Positions 1-8,020 of a DNA stretch of 64,000 bases are shown piece after piece (positions within the stretch are counted from its first letter, which is position 1; each line of letters opens with the position of its first letter). Origin of the DNA: JAAZPT01 sp964544955. GTDB taxonomy: Bacteria; Bacillota; Clostridia; Christensenellales; Aristaeellaceae. The stretch is taken from positions 186,001-250,000 of the forward strand of contig CAZJEB010000001.1 in assembly GCA_964544955.1 (NCBI GenBank), written 5' to 3'. The notes under the pieces were generated by a model. The model saw nothing but the letters and a program-made list of their open reading frames with translations. It was not told the DNA's origin and made no database searches. The position numbers and the translations under genes were made by a program.

Positions 1-1
1 G

Positions 2-997
2 AATGAAAAATTAATAGGGGATGATATTAGGGAAGGCTTAAGTGCCATACTTACTATTATGGTTAAAAATCCCCAATTTGAAGGACAAACTAAAGGAAAA
101 TTGGGCAATCCTGAAGTTAGGGTTTTAGTTGAAAACATAGCATATGAAAAATTAATTGAATACTTTGAAAATCTAAATAATTTAGAAATTCTGAAAACCG
201 TTATTGAAAAGTCACAAAATGCAGCAAAAGCAAGAGATGCTTTAAAAAAAGTTAGAGATATTGCGAAACTTACAAATAGTCTAGATATGGCCCCATTAGT
301 TGGCAAACTTTCTAGTTGCACAGGGAAAAAAGCCGAAAAAAATGAACTATTTATTGTGGAAGGTGATTCTGCAGGTGGTAGTGCAAAACAAGGAAGAGAT
401 AGGCATTTCCAGGCCATATTGCCATTAAAAGGCAAGCCTTTAAATATTGAAAAGAAACGTTTGGAACAAGTTTTAGATAACGATGAGTTTAGATCAATAA
501 TTACTGCTTTAGGTACAGGAATTGGTAAAGAATTTAATATTTCAAATTTAAAATATAATAAAATTATTATTTTATCAGACGCTGATCAGGATGGTGCACA
601 TATAAGAGCAATTCTTTTAACATTTTTTTATAGATATATGAAAGAATTAATAAATGATGGGCATATTTATATTGGAATGCCACCTTTATATAAAGTTACA
701 AAAGGAACTAAAATAAAATATGCATATGATGATATTGAGCTTAAAAATGTTGCAAAAGAATTTGGAAAAGGCTATTCATTACAAAGGTATAAAGGTTTAG
801 GGGAAATGAATCCTGAACAATTATGGCACACAACAATGGATCCAGAAAACAGGCAACTTATTCAGGTAACAATAGAAGATGCAGTTTTGTCTGATGAAAT
901 AATAGTTACCTTAATGGGGGATAAAGTTGAACCAAGACGAGAATACATCCAAAAATATGCAAATTTTACTAGAGAAGATAATTTTGTTAAAGCCTAA
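2..997 (+). CDS. parE: Type IIA topoisomerase subunit B (ParE/GyrB), 5' truncated
   Basis: This is the C-terminal part of the ATPase subunit of a type IIA DNA topoisomerase, which partners the A subunit starting 14 bases downstream. The reading frame is open to the left edge (codons for NEKLIGDD precede the first in-frame ATG at 59), so the true start lies outside the window. The visible part holds the end of the transducer domain and the TOPRIM domain: EGDSAGGSAKQGRD with its catalytic Glu, the metal-binding DADQDGAHIR, and the C-terminal KGLGEMNPEQLW motif. Gyrase and topoisomerase IV B subunits cannot be separated safely on this part alone. I prefer ParE because the partner lacks a recognisable GyrA box. 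A strong AAGGAG follows for the next gene, so the two are co-transcribed. Confidence 0.85.
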   Translation, partial: NEKLIGDDIREGLSAILTIMVKNPQFEGQTKGKLGNPEVRVLVENIAYEKLIEYFENLNNLEILKTVIEKSQNAAKARDALKKVRDIAKLTNSLDMAPLVGKLSSCTGKKAEKNELFIVEGDSAGGSAKQGRDRHFQAILPLKGKPLNIEKKRLEQVLDNDEFRSIITALGTGIGKEFNISNLKYNKIIILSDADQDGAHIRAILLTFFYRYMKELINDGHIYIGMPPLYKVTKGTKIKYAYDDIELKNVAKEFGKGYSLQRYKGLGEMNPEQLWHTTMDPENRQLIQVTIEDAVLSDEIIVTLMGDKVEPRREYIQKYANFTREDNFVKA

Positions 998-1011
998 AAG
1001 GAGCTAGTTTA

Positions 1012-3459
1012 ATGGCTAGAAATAAAAAAATAGATACAATTATAGAGAGAATTACAAAAGACTCTGTAGAGAATGTAATGCATAATTCAATGATTCCATA
1101 TGCAGAACATGTAATTAGAGATAGAGCACTTCCGCGTGTTGAGGACGGTTTAAAACCAGTACAAAGAAGAATTCTATTTACTATGCACGAACTTGGGTTA
1201 ACTCCAGATAAGCCACATAGAAAATGTGCTAGGATTGTTGGTGACTGTTTAGGAAAGTATCACCCACATGGCGAAAGCTCAGTTTATGATGCTTTAACAA
1301 GAATGGCTCAAGATTTTATTATGAGTCAAAAGTTGGTTGATGGGCATGGAAACTTTGGCTCTATTGATGGAGATAGCCCTGCTGCTATGAGATACACAGA
1401 GGCAAAAATGACCCCTCTTGCTCTTGAAATGTTGAAAGATTTAGACAAAAATACTGTACCTTTTGTTTTAAATTTTGAAGATGAGTTAAAAGAGCCAGAT
1501 ATTTTACCCTCAAAATATCCAAACTTATTAGTTAATGGTGCTAATGGAATTGCCGTTGGCTTAGCAACAAACATTCCACCTCATAATTTAAATGAGTCAA
1601 TTGATGCCACAATAGCTATGTTAAAAAATCCAGATATATCTTTAGATTCATTATTAAAAATTATAATTGGTCCTGATTTTCCAACTGGTGGAATTGTCGT
1701 TAAAAGTGATGAATTATACGCAGCTTATAAAACAGGTAGAGGTAAAATTAAGGTTCTCGCTAAATTACATATTGAAGAATCGGTTTCTGGACGTAAACTA
1801 ATTGTCATTAGCGAAATTCCTTATCAAATATCGAAATCTACCATGTTAGAAAAAATTCAAAAACTAACAATAACAAAACCAGAATTATTTAGCTTTATTT
1901 TTGCTATAAGAGATGAAAGTGATAGAACTGGTATTAGAGCAGTTATAGAGATAAAAAAAGATATTGATCCACAAATTGCAATAAATTTACTTTATAAGTA
2001 TAGCGACTTACAAGTAACGTTTGGTATAAATATTGTTGCTATTGCAGAAGGTAAACCAAAGCAGTTAAGCTTGAAAGAGTTAATATTTTATTATATTAAA
2101 CATCAAAAAACAGTAACTATTAATAAAACTAAATATGAAATCGAAAAAAACAAATCAAAAGCCCACATAATGCAAGGGCTTATAATTGCATTAAATGACA
2201 TAGATGAAGTAATTAATTTAATAAAATCATCTAAGACCCCTAGTGATGCAAAAAAAAGACTAATAAAACAATATCAACTTACAGATATTCAAGCACAAGC
2301 GATACTCGAAATCAGACTACAAAGATTAACAAATCTAGAAATTAAAACATTAAAGTCTGACTATGAAAAACTTGTAAAATTGATAGCCAAACTAGATTTA
2401 ATACTAAATGATGAAAGCGTGTTAATATCAACCATAATAAAAGAACTAAATGAAATTAAAAAGAATAATAGCGTTAATAGAAAAACTATAATCAGTGATT
2501 CGCAAATCGAAGAATTTCCTGATGAAGATTATTATCCAAGTGAAGATGTAATTATTTCATATTCATTTAATAAGAATATAAAGAGAGAAAACATTAATAA
2601 AGTAACCATAGAGGATATTTCTATTACAAATTCGTCAATATTATCAGTTAAATCTAACACTAAGTTAAAAATACTGGTTATAACAAATACTGGTAACTTT
2701 TATAATATACCAGTTATTGATTTGCCAGATACAAAGTCATCTAAAGATATAGGTTTGAAGCTTACAAGTTTAGTTTCAGGATATGATGAAAAAGATGAAA
2801 TATTATCTATTTATTCTTTTAACCCTGAATATGATGGAAATGATGAAATACTATTTATAACTAAAAAAGGAAAGGTTAAGAAAACATTATTCAAAGAATA
2901 TTTGAGCAATAGATCCAAATTCAAAGGCTTTAGTCTCACAAAAGAAGATGAATTAGTTGCATGTATAAAACTAAATAAAAAAAATGAAATTGTTTCAATT
3001 TCTTCAACAGGAGAAATTATTAGATTTAACTGTAAAGACATTGAACTAACTCCACGTAAAATATCTTCAAAAGATAATTTGTTTATTGATAAATATGATA
3101 AAATTATTTATTCTAGCCAGGTAAGCAATAAAGACTTTTTAGTATTAATTAGTGATAAAGGATATGCTAAAAAAATTCTAGCTTCTGGGTTTACAAATCA
3201 AAATCCTAAAGAAAAAGGTGTAATTGGTTTTAATTTTAATAAAAATAACAGTAACGGATTTAGAATAGTTACAGCATTAGTTTCTGGTAATGAAAATCAA
3301 AATATTATAGTAATACAATCTAAAAGTGAACCTTCATTAATAAATTTAAAAGATATCCCTATTCAATTAAAAAGTGGAAAGGGTTCACCTTGTGTTATGT
3401 CTATTATGAATGATGATGTAATTAAAGCTTTAAGTATTGGAAGTGATGCTATTGAGTAA
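1012..3459 (+). CDS. parC: Type IIA topoisomerase subunit A (ParC-like)
   Basis: This is the DNA breakage-reunion subunit, 815 residues. The N-terminal winged-helix and tower region is clear: DRALPRVEDGLKPVQRRIL around 37-55, a quinolone-determining region around 68-90, GKYHPHG at 81-87, and the catalytic Tyr128 in AAMRYTEA. The C-terminal half (from about 500) has the degenerate beta-pinwheel blades. I find no QRRGGKG-type GyrA box, so negative supercoiling activity is doubtful and ParC of a topoisomerase IV is the better name; gyrA remains possible. The position equal to E. coli GyrA Ser83 is Cys72, while the acidic partner is kept as Asp78. The start ATG has AAGGAGC upstream. The 3' end overlaps the next gene. 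Confidence 0.85.
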   Translation: MARNKKIDTIIERITKDSVENVMHNSMIPYAEHVIRDRALPRVEDGLKPVQRRILFTMHELGLTPDKPHRKCARIVGDCLGKYHPHGESSVYDALTRMAQDFIMSQKLVDGHGNFGSIDGDSPAAMRYTEAKMTPLALEMLKDLDKNTVPFVLNFEDELKEPDILPSKYPNLLVNGANGIAVGLATNIPPHNLNESIDATIAMLKNPDISLDSLLKIIIGPDFPTGGIVVKSDELYAAYKTGRGKIKVLAKLHIEESVSGRKLIVISEIPYQISKSTMLEKIQKLTITKPELFSFIFAIRDESDRTGIRAVIEIKKDIDPQIAINLLYKYSDLQVTFGINIVAIAEGKPKQLSLKELIFYYIKHQKTVTINKTKYEIEKNKSKAHIMQGLIIALNDIDEVINLIKSSKTPSDAKKRLIKQYQLTDIQAQAILEIRLQRLTNLEIKTLKSDYEKLVKLIAKLDLILNDESVLISTIIKELNEIKKNNSVNRKTIISDSQIEEFPDEDYYPSEDVIISYSFNKNIKRENINKVTIEDISITNSSILSVKSNTKLKILVITNTGNFYNIPVIDLPDTKSSKDIGLKLTSLVSGYDEKDEILSIYSFNPEYDGNDEILFITKKGKVKKTLFKEYLSNRSKFKGFSLTKEDELVACIKLNKKNEIVSISSTGEIIRFNCKDIELTPRKISSKDNLFIDKYDKIIYSSQVSNKDFLVLISDKGYAKKILASGFTNQNPKEKGVIGFNFNKNNSNGFRIVTALVSGNENQNIIVIQSKSEPSLINLKDIPIQLKSGKGSPCVMSIMNDDVIKALSIGSDAIE

Positions 3460-4114
3460 TTTACCATGTTGCCATATAATCGGATCTGGCGATTTTTGCA
3501 AAACTTGCATTGAAAAGAAAAGTAGTGATATAATTATATGCGCTGATGGTGGTTATAATCATGCAGTTAAAAATAATTTGTTGATCGACTATATTGTTGG
3601 AGATAATGATTCGATAATAAACAAACCTAAAAACATTAAATCAATCAATTTCCCGAAAGAAAAAAATGAAACTGATATGCATCTGGCTTTAAACTTAGGT
3701 AGAGAATTAGGCTATAAACATTTTAGAATATATGGAGGTTATGGAGATAGACCAGACCATTTCTATGCAAATATTCAGTTATTAATAAACTCTAGCATTA
3801 AAAAAGAACAAGCTACAATTGTTACCAATGAATTCAACGTATACGTTTTGAATAATTCTAAAATTAATTTTAGTGATTGCGAGTATAATAAAGTTGTTTC
3901 AGTTTTTTCGTTAGATAATATTTCTGATAATGTTAAAATAACAGGGCTTAAATATGAGTTAGATAATGCCACAGTAATTAACTCTTATCCTATTGGAATA
4001 AGCAACGAAACAATAGGGGATAAGTTTTCTATCTCTGTTAAATGTGGTAAATTATTAGTATTTTGTTATGATATAAAAGCAAATTCAAAATATGAAATTT
4101 TATATTTTGAATAA
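3446..4114 (+). CDS. thiN: Thiamine pyrophosphokinase
   Basis: This enzyme transfers pyrophosphate from ATP to thiamine, making the cofactor thiamine diphosphate in the cytoplasm. The family signature is present: CADGGYNHA near the N-terminus, GDNDSI in place of the usual GDFDS, a conserved ETDMHLAL segment, and GGYGDRPDHFYANI, which matches the G-G-x-x-R-x-D-H block of the substrate pocket. Length (about 220 residues) is normal. The gene overlaps the end of parC. Start choice is open: TTG at 3437, ATG at 3446 and TTG at 3452 are all possible, and a GGAAG at 3439-3443 fits 3452 best by spacing. No TPP riboswitch precedes it, which is expected since it sits inside an operon. Confidence 0.8.
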   Translation: MLLSNLPCCHIIGSGDFCKTCIEKKSSDIIICADGGYNHAVKNNLLIDYIVGDNDSIINKPKNIKSINFPKEKNETDMHLALNLGRELGYKHFRIYGGYGDRPDHFYANIQLLINSSIKKEQATIVTNEFNVYVLNNSKINFSDCEYNKVVSVFSLDNISDNVKITGLKYELDNATVINSYPIGISNETIGDKFSISVKCGKLLVFCYDIKANSKYEILYFE

Positions 4115-4124
4115 GGAGTAAAAT

Positions 4125-4334
4125 ATGAAAATTGATAAAGACACTATTTTAAAAGATTTAATTACAAATGATAAAAATACAGCAAAAGTATTTATGAAAA
4201 ACCACATACATTGTTTAAGTTGTCCTTTTGCTATGTCTGAAACCTTAGAAAACATAGCAATTAAGCACAATGTTAATATTGATTCTCTAATTACAGAATT
4301 AAATAATGCAATTATGGAAAATAAGAATGAATAA
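4125..4334 (+). CDS. DUF1858 small redox-type protein
   Basis: This is a 69-residue protein of the DUF1858 family, a helical domain found alone or fused to hybrid-cluster and other redox proteins. A CLSC motif (CxxC) at about 30-33, in the sequence HIHCLSCPFAMSETLENIA, is the family hallmark and suggests a disulfide or metal site. The exact function is not known. The start ATG has a good GGAG seven bases upstream. The gene is ten bases after thiN, and its stop overlaps the start of the following transporter gene, so the three probably form one translationally coupled unit. Confidence 0.75.
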   Translation: MKIDKDTILKDLITNDKNTAKVFMKNHIHCLSCPFAMSETLENIAIKHNVNIDSLITELNNAIMENKNE

Positions 4335-4827
4335 AGGTAGCAAGTATTTTGAATCAAAAACAATAGCACGCACAAGTGTTATGGCTGCTATTATTTTTAT
4401 TAGTACATATTTAATTAAAATTCAACTTCCTACAGGGTATGCTCATTTGGGTGATGGGTTTATTTTATCTTTGTCGTTTACTTTTGGAAACCCTGCAATA
4501 ATTGCTTCAGCCTTTGGGAGCTTACTTTGTGATGTTATAAGTGGCTATATCTATTATGCAATTCCTACATTTGTTATTAAAGGTGCAATGGCTTTTATAG
4601 TTATATATTTTAATAAAAGACCTAATGATAGATCTTTAATAATAAGTTTTGCTTTAAGTGAATTATTCATGATATGTTCTTACTTTTTAGTTGATTACTT
4701 TTTATATGGACACAATCTTGCTTTTGCATCAATAATTGGAAATACTGGTCAAGGAATTTTAGGATTTATATCCGCAATGCTATTGGTTAAAGCCTTTAGA
4801 AGAATAAATATAAGCAAATTAATTTAA
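4327..4827 (+). CDS. ECF transporter S-component, substrate unknown
   Basis: This is an integral membrane substrate-binding subunit of an energy-coupling factor vitamin transporter, with about five to six hydrophobic segments in 166 residues. The segment GYAHLGDGFI followed by a helix, then LLCDVISGYIYYAIPTFVIKG, is the typical pattern of ECF S-components related to the HmpT/DUF1393 group. The ATP-binding subunits are not in the window, as is usual for group II ECF systems. Its place directly after thiN and a DUF1858 gene suggests, but does not prove, a thiamine-related substrate. I take the ATG at 4327, which overlaps the previous stop, rather than an in-frame ATG at 4306 that lies deeper in the upstream gene. 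Confidence 0.75.
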   Translation: MNKGSKYFESKTIARTSVMAAIIFISTYLIKIQLPTGYAHLGDGFILSLSFTFGNPAIIASAFGSLLCDVISGYIYYAIPTFVIKGAMAFIVIYFNKRPNDRSLIISFALSELFMICSYFLVDYFLYGHNLAFASIIGNTGQGILGFISAMLLVKAFRRINISKLI

Positions 4828-4828
4828 T

Positions 4829-5968
4829 TTATTTTCTCAGCTCAATAATAAGTGATTGAAGTTTTTCTATGAAAACTTCAATTTCTTTTTGTGTATTATA
4901 TTTACCAAAGGTAATTCTTATGCTATTGTTTGCTCTATCACTATCGTTATACATTGCCATTAACACATGACTTGGATTTGAACTCCCACTATGGCAAGCT
5001 GAACCACCGGATATAAAAACATTATCCATATCTAATCTTGTTACCAATTGCGAGTTGCTTACACCTTTAATATATAAATTTAAGTTATTAGATAATCTAT
5101 TTTTTGTATCTCCATTTATATATATATCTGGAAATTGATTAACTATTTTGTTAATAATTTCTTCTTTAAATTGATTGTATATTTTAGAATATTCAATACA
5201 GCTTTCGTATGATAATTCTATAGCTTTGCCTAAACCAACAATACCCGCAACATTCTCAGTTCCCGCTCTTTTAGACCTTTCTTGATTACCACCATGAATA
5301 TAAGAATCAAAAGGAACACCATTTCTTACATATAAAGCGCCAATACCTTTAGGGCCATAAAATTTATGCGCAGATAAACTGAGAGCATCCACCCCTAATT
5401 TATCAACATTAACGTTAATGTTTCCTATTGCTTGAACGGCATCTGTATGAAAAAATGCCCCACATTCATGGCTTATGCTGCTAAGCGTTTTTATATCTTG
5501 AATTGTGCCAACTTCATTATTTGCGTACATTATAGAAACTAATATGGTCTCTTTTTTTATAGTTCTTTTTAAAGATTCGGGATCAATTAACCCGTTTTCA
5601 TTAACAGGCAATATCGTTATAGAATAGCCGTTTTTTTCTAACCATTTCATTGTATTTAATACTGCAGGGTGCTCAATAGCAGAAGTTATAATATGCCTAC
5701 CTTTGCCTGTGTTCATATTAGCAATGGTTTTAATAATTTGATTATTACTTTCACTACCACTTGAAGTAAAGTAAATCTCATTTGATTTTGCATTCAAAAA
5801 TTTAGAAACTTTATCACGTGATGTATTTATAGCTTTTCTGGAGCTTCTAGCTAAAGAGTAAGAACTACTAGGGTTTCCATAAAAACCTTCTAAAAAGGGC
5901 ATCATTTCATTCAATACCGCAGGTAATATTCTTGTAGTTGCAGCATTGTCTAAATATATCAAATCCAT
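4829..5968 (-). CDS. nifS: Cysteine desulfurase (NifS/IscS family)
   Basis: This PLP enzyme removes sulfur from cysteine to give alanine and a protein-bound persulfide for Fe-S clusters or tRNA thiolation. It has 379 residues, normal for the class. Visible landmarks are YLDNAATT at the N-terminus, SGSESNN, HTDAVQA, the PLP lysine Lys202 in SLSAHKFYGPKG, and the persulfide Cys325 in GGSACHSGSS. The SAC-x-SGS form of the loop groups it with NifS/IscS class I enzymes rather than SufS. No IscU or ThiI lies next to it in the window; the neighbour is a YfcE-like phosphodiesterase two bases upstream. GGAG-type ribosome binding precedes ATG 5968. Confidence 0.9.
   Translation of the reverse strand: MDLIYLDNAATTRILPAVLNEMMPFLEGFYGNPSSSYSLARSSRKAINTSRDKVSKFLNAKSNEIYFTSSGSESNNQIIKTIANMNTGKGRHIITSAIEHPAVLNTMKWLEKNGYSITILPVNENGLIDPESLKRTIKKETILVSIMYANNEVGTIQDIKTLSSISHECGAFFHTDAVQAIGNINVNVDKLGVDALSLSAHKFYGPKGIGALYVRNGVPFDSYIHGGNQERSKRAGTENVAGIVGLGKAIELSYESCIEYSKIYNQFKEEIINKIVNQFPDIYINGDTKNRLSNNLNLYIKGVSNSQLVTRLDMDNVFISGGSACHSGSSNPSHVLMAMYNDSDRANNSIRITFGKYNTQKEIEVFIEKLQSLIIELRK
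4856..4886 (+). terminator. Terminator-like hairpin inside the 3' end of the convergent nifS gene
   Basis: A perfect 10-bp inverted repeat (TTGAAGTTTT / AAAACTTCAA) with a 6-base loop is followed by TTTCTTTTT. It lies 28 bases after the stop of the ECF S-component gene, but within the last codons of the opposing cysteine desulfurase gene. It could end the plus-strand operon. Confidence 0.5.
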
Positions 5969-5970
5969 AT

Positions 5971-6456
5971 TTACTCCTTAATTAATACAGGATAAATAAT
6001 TCCATTCTTTCCAATTTCCAAAAGAGCAAAATTAACTTTTCCAAAACAACTTCCAGGGTTCACCATATATATATTATCTTTAATTGAAATGTCTTGAATA
6101 TGTGTATGTCCGTATAATGCAATATTAGCATTACAAATTTTAGCTTTTTTATACAAGTTATCAAGATTACCTTTTACATTATACTTATTCCCATGTGTAA
6201 GCAATACATTTATACCGTTAATTGTTTCTATTCTTTCGTAATCAAATCCAGATACATAGTAATCATTGTTGCCTTTTATACCAATTAAATCTTTATCAAT
6301 ATTTAAATTGTATTTATTTGCAATATAATATAAATCGCTTAAACCATCACCAAGATAAAGATAATAATCTATTTGACCATAACGCTGACTCATTAAAATT
6401 GATTTCTCTAAAGAAATTTTGTCTCCATGGCTATCAGAAAATATAGCACATAGCAT
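5971..6456 (-). CDS. YfcE/MJ0936-type metallophosphoesterase
   Basis: This is a 161-residue calcineurin-like phosphodiesterase with the complete two-metal site: FSDSHGD (Asp8, His10), LGDGLSDL (Asp37 region), KGNNDY, a THGN histidine, and GHTH near residues 115-118, followed by NPGS. Enzymes of this group hydrolyse phosphodiesters in vitro and their biological substrate is generally not settled. It lies between the RNase PH/RdgB fusion, whose stop directly abuts this gene's start, and nifS. In other Clostridia a YfcE-like gene commonly follows rdgB, which supports a shared operon. The order rph-rdgB, yfcE, nifS is read from the promoter near 7.8 kb. Confidence 0.85.
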   Translation of the reverse strand: MLCAIFSDSHGDKISLEKSILMSQRYGQIDYYLYLGDGLSDLYYIANKYNLNIDKDLIGIKGNNDYYVSGFDYERIETINGINVLLTHGNKYNVKGNLDNLYKKAKICNANIALYGHTHIQDISIKDNIYMVNPGSCFGKVNFALLEIGKNGIIYPVLIKE

Positions 6457-7764
6457 TTAATTTACCTCTAAATAATCTAGAAGTAATTTGGTTGCTTTAC
6501 CCCTATGGCTAACTTTGTTTTTTTCAACATCACTCAATTTACCTAAAGGCTGTCCATCTTCACACTTGAATATTGGATCATATCCAAAACCCTTTTCACC
6601 AATTTCAAAGTCTAGTATTTCACCGTTACAAATACCTTCAAAGCTATATGTTGAGTTATTGGGTAATGCTAACGACATTACGCAAACAAACTTTGCTTTT
6701 CGATTATCTTTACCTTCTAAATTACTTAACAATAATAAATTTTTCTCTTTATCAGTTAAATTGCCGCCGCCATATCTTGCTGAATATATTCCTGGATTTC
6801 CTTCCAACACATCAACACACAATCCGCTGTCATCAGCAATTGTAGGAACTTGATATTTGTCACATATAAATTTTGATTTTATAAGTGAGTTTTCTTCAAA
6901 AGTTTTGCCGTCTTCAACTATATAATCAACGATATTTATATCTTTTAAAGAAAATAATGTATATTTTTGTCCAAATAATTTGCTTAACTCGCCAACCTTA
7001 TGATTATTATTTGATGCAACTACAAAATATGGATTAGGGAGAAACTTTGCTCCATAATTTTTCAAAACATCTCTTTGCTTATATAATATTCTTAATAATC
7101 CTAATTTAGCAACTTTTATCATTTCAAAAAGCTGGTTTTCTTTAATTGCTAACTCTTCGCCAGTACCTTGTATCTCAACAAATTCTAGCTTATTATTCAT
7201 AACAATATTAACATCTGCAATAGCATGGCTATCTTCTTCATAACATAAATCTAATATTATTTCATTATTTAAAATTCCAACACTTAAAGCGGCAATTTGA
7301 TCTTTTAAAGGATTGGCTTTAATCTTATTTTCCTTGAACATCCTATCTATAGCAACAACTAAAGCAACATAAGCACCATTTATTGATGCTGTCCTTGTGC
7401 CTCCATCAGCTTGTATAACATCACAATCTATTGTTATTGTATATTCGCCCAATTTATCAAGATTAACTGCCTGCCTTAAACTACGTCCAATTAATCGCTG
7501 TATTTCTGATGACCTTCCATCTTTTTTTAGGAACTCTCTTTGTTTTCTAATAGTTGTTGATCCTGGTAACATGCTATATTCTGCAGTTATCCATCCAGAT
7601 CCACTGTCTTTTAGAAAGTTTGGTACTTTGTTTTCTAATGAACATGTTGCCAGCACAACAGTTTCTCCTAACCTTACCAAGCAACTACTATATGCGTTTT
7701 TCGCAAATCCAATTTCAAAAGTACATTCTCTTTCAAAATCATTTAATCTATTATCAATTCTCAT
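6457..7764 (-). CDS. rph-rdgB: Fusion of RNase PH and RdgB/HAM1 dITP/XTP pyrophosphatase
   Basis: This is one 435-residue chain with two enzymes. Residues 1 to about 236 are RNase PH, which trims tRNA 3' ends by phosphorolysis: MRIDNR start, GRSSEIQRLIGRSLR phosphate-binding block around 83-97, CDVIQADGGTRTA around 114-126, and the metal Asp pair in DSHAIADVN. Residues from about 245 are the house-cleaning NTPase that hydrolyses ITP/XTP: VVASNNNHKVGEL, DDSGLCVDVL, PGIYSARYGG, GFGYDPIF and HRGKA. Both active sites look intact, so this is a true fusion and not a frameshift artefact. The two genes are adjacent in many Firmicutes. AGAGGTG lies 5 bases before ATG 7764. Confidence 0.92.
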   Translation of the reverse strand: MRIDNRLNDFERECTFEIGFAKNAYSSCLVRLGETVVLATCSLENKVPNFLKDSGSGWITAEYSMLPGSTTIRKQREFLKKDGRSSEIQRLIGRSLRQAVNLDKLGEYTITIDCDVIQADGGTRTASINGAYVALVVAIDRMFKENKIKANPLKDQIAALSVGILNNEIILDLCYEEDSHAIADVNIVMNNKLEFVEIQGTGEELAIKENQLFEMIKVAKLGLLRILYKQRDVLKNYGAKFLPNPYFVVASNNNHKVGELSKLFGQKYTLFSLKDINIVDYIVEDGKTFEENSLIKSKFICDKYQVPTIADDSGLCVDVLEGNPGIYSARYGGGNLTDKEKNLLLLSNLEGKDNRKAKFVCVMSLALPNNSTYSFEGICNGEILDFEIGEKGFGYDPIFKCEDGQPLGKLSDVEKNKVSHRGKATKLLLDYLEVN

Positions 7765-7791
7765 GTAGCACCTCTTTTAATTAATATTTTT

Positions 7792-7834
7792 ATTATATCT
7801 TAAGCCAACATCAATGTAAAATGTATTTACATTG
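7792..7834 (-). promoter_or_regulatory. Promoter of the rph-rdgB operon with an overlapping 23-bp palindrome
   Basis: On the minus strand, TTTACA (7815-7820) and TATAAT (7792-7797) are 17 bases apart, a good sigma-A promoter. The -35 box lies inside an inverted repeat, CAATGTAAA at 7812-7820 and TTTACATTG at 7826-7834, separated by 5 bases. A palindrome on a -35 box is a typical repressor operator. I do not recognise the regulator. Confidence 0.6.
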
Positions 7835-7847
7835 CAACAAAATACTA

Positions 7848-7876
7848 TTGACACCACCTTGAAAGAATGATATTAT
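7848..7876 (+). promoter_or_regulatory. Promoter of tRNA-Thr
   Basis: A consensus TTGACA at 7848-7853, a 17-base spacer and TATTAT at 7871-7876 lie 18 bases before the tRNA. This is close to the ideal sigma-A promoter, as expected for a stable RNA gene. It is only 14 bases from the palindrome that overlaps the divergent rph promoter. Confidence 0.8.
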
Positions 7877-7893
7877 ATCTTTGTTTTAGTTTT

Positions 7894-7969
<76 letters not shown>

Positions 7970-7974
7970 ATATA

Positions 7975-8000
7975 AGCCCCTAATATTAGGGGCTTTTTTA
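7975..8000 (+). terminator. Intrinsic terminator after tRNA-Thr
   Basis: AGCCCCTA and TAGGGGCT pair around a 4-base loop, followed directly by TTTTTT. It starts six bases after the tRNA. It also lies just past the 3' end of the convergent recD2 gene. Confidence 0.9.
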
Positions 8001-8020
8001 TATAATAAAGTGCTAAAAAT

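Noticed and set aside
3437..4114. TTG 3437 as the start of thiamine pyrophosphokinase
   Set aside because: The only purine-rich site, GGAAG at 3439-3443, overlaps it; ATG 3446 or TTG 3452 is more plausible.
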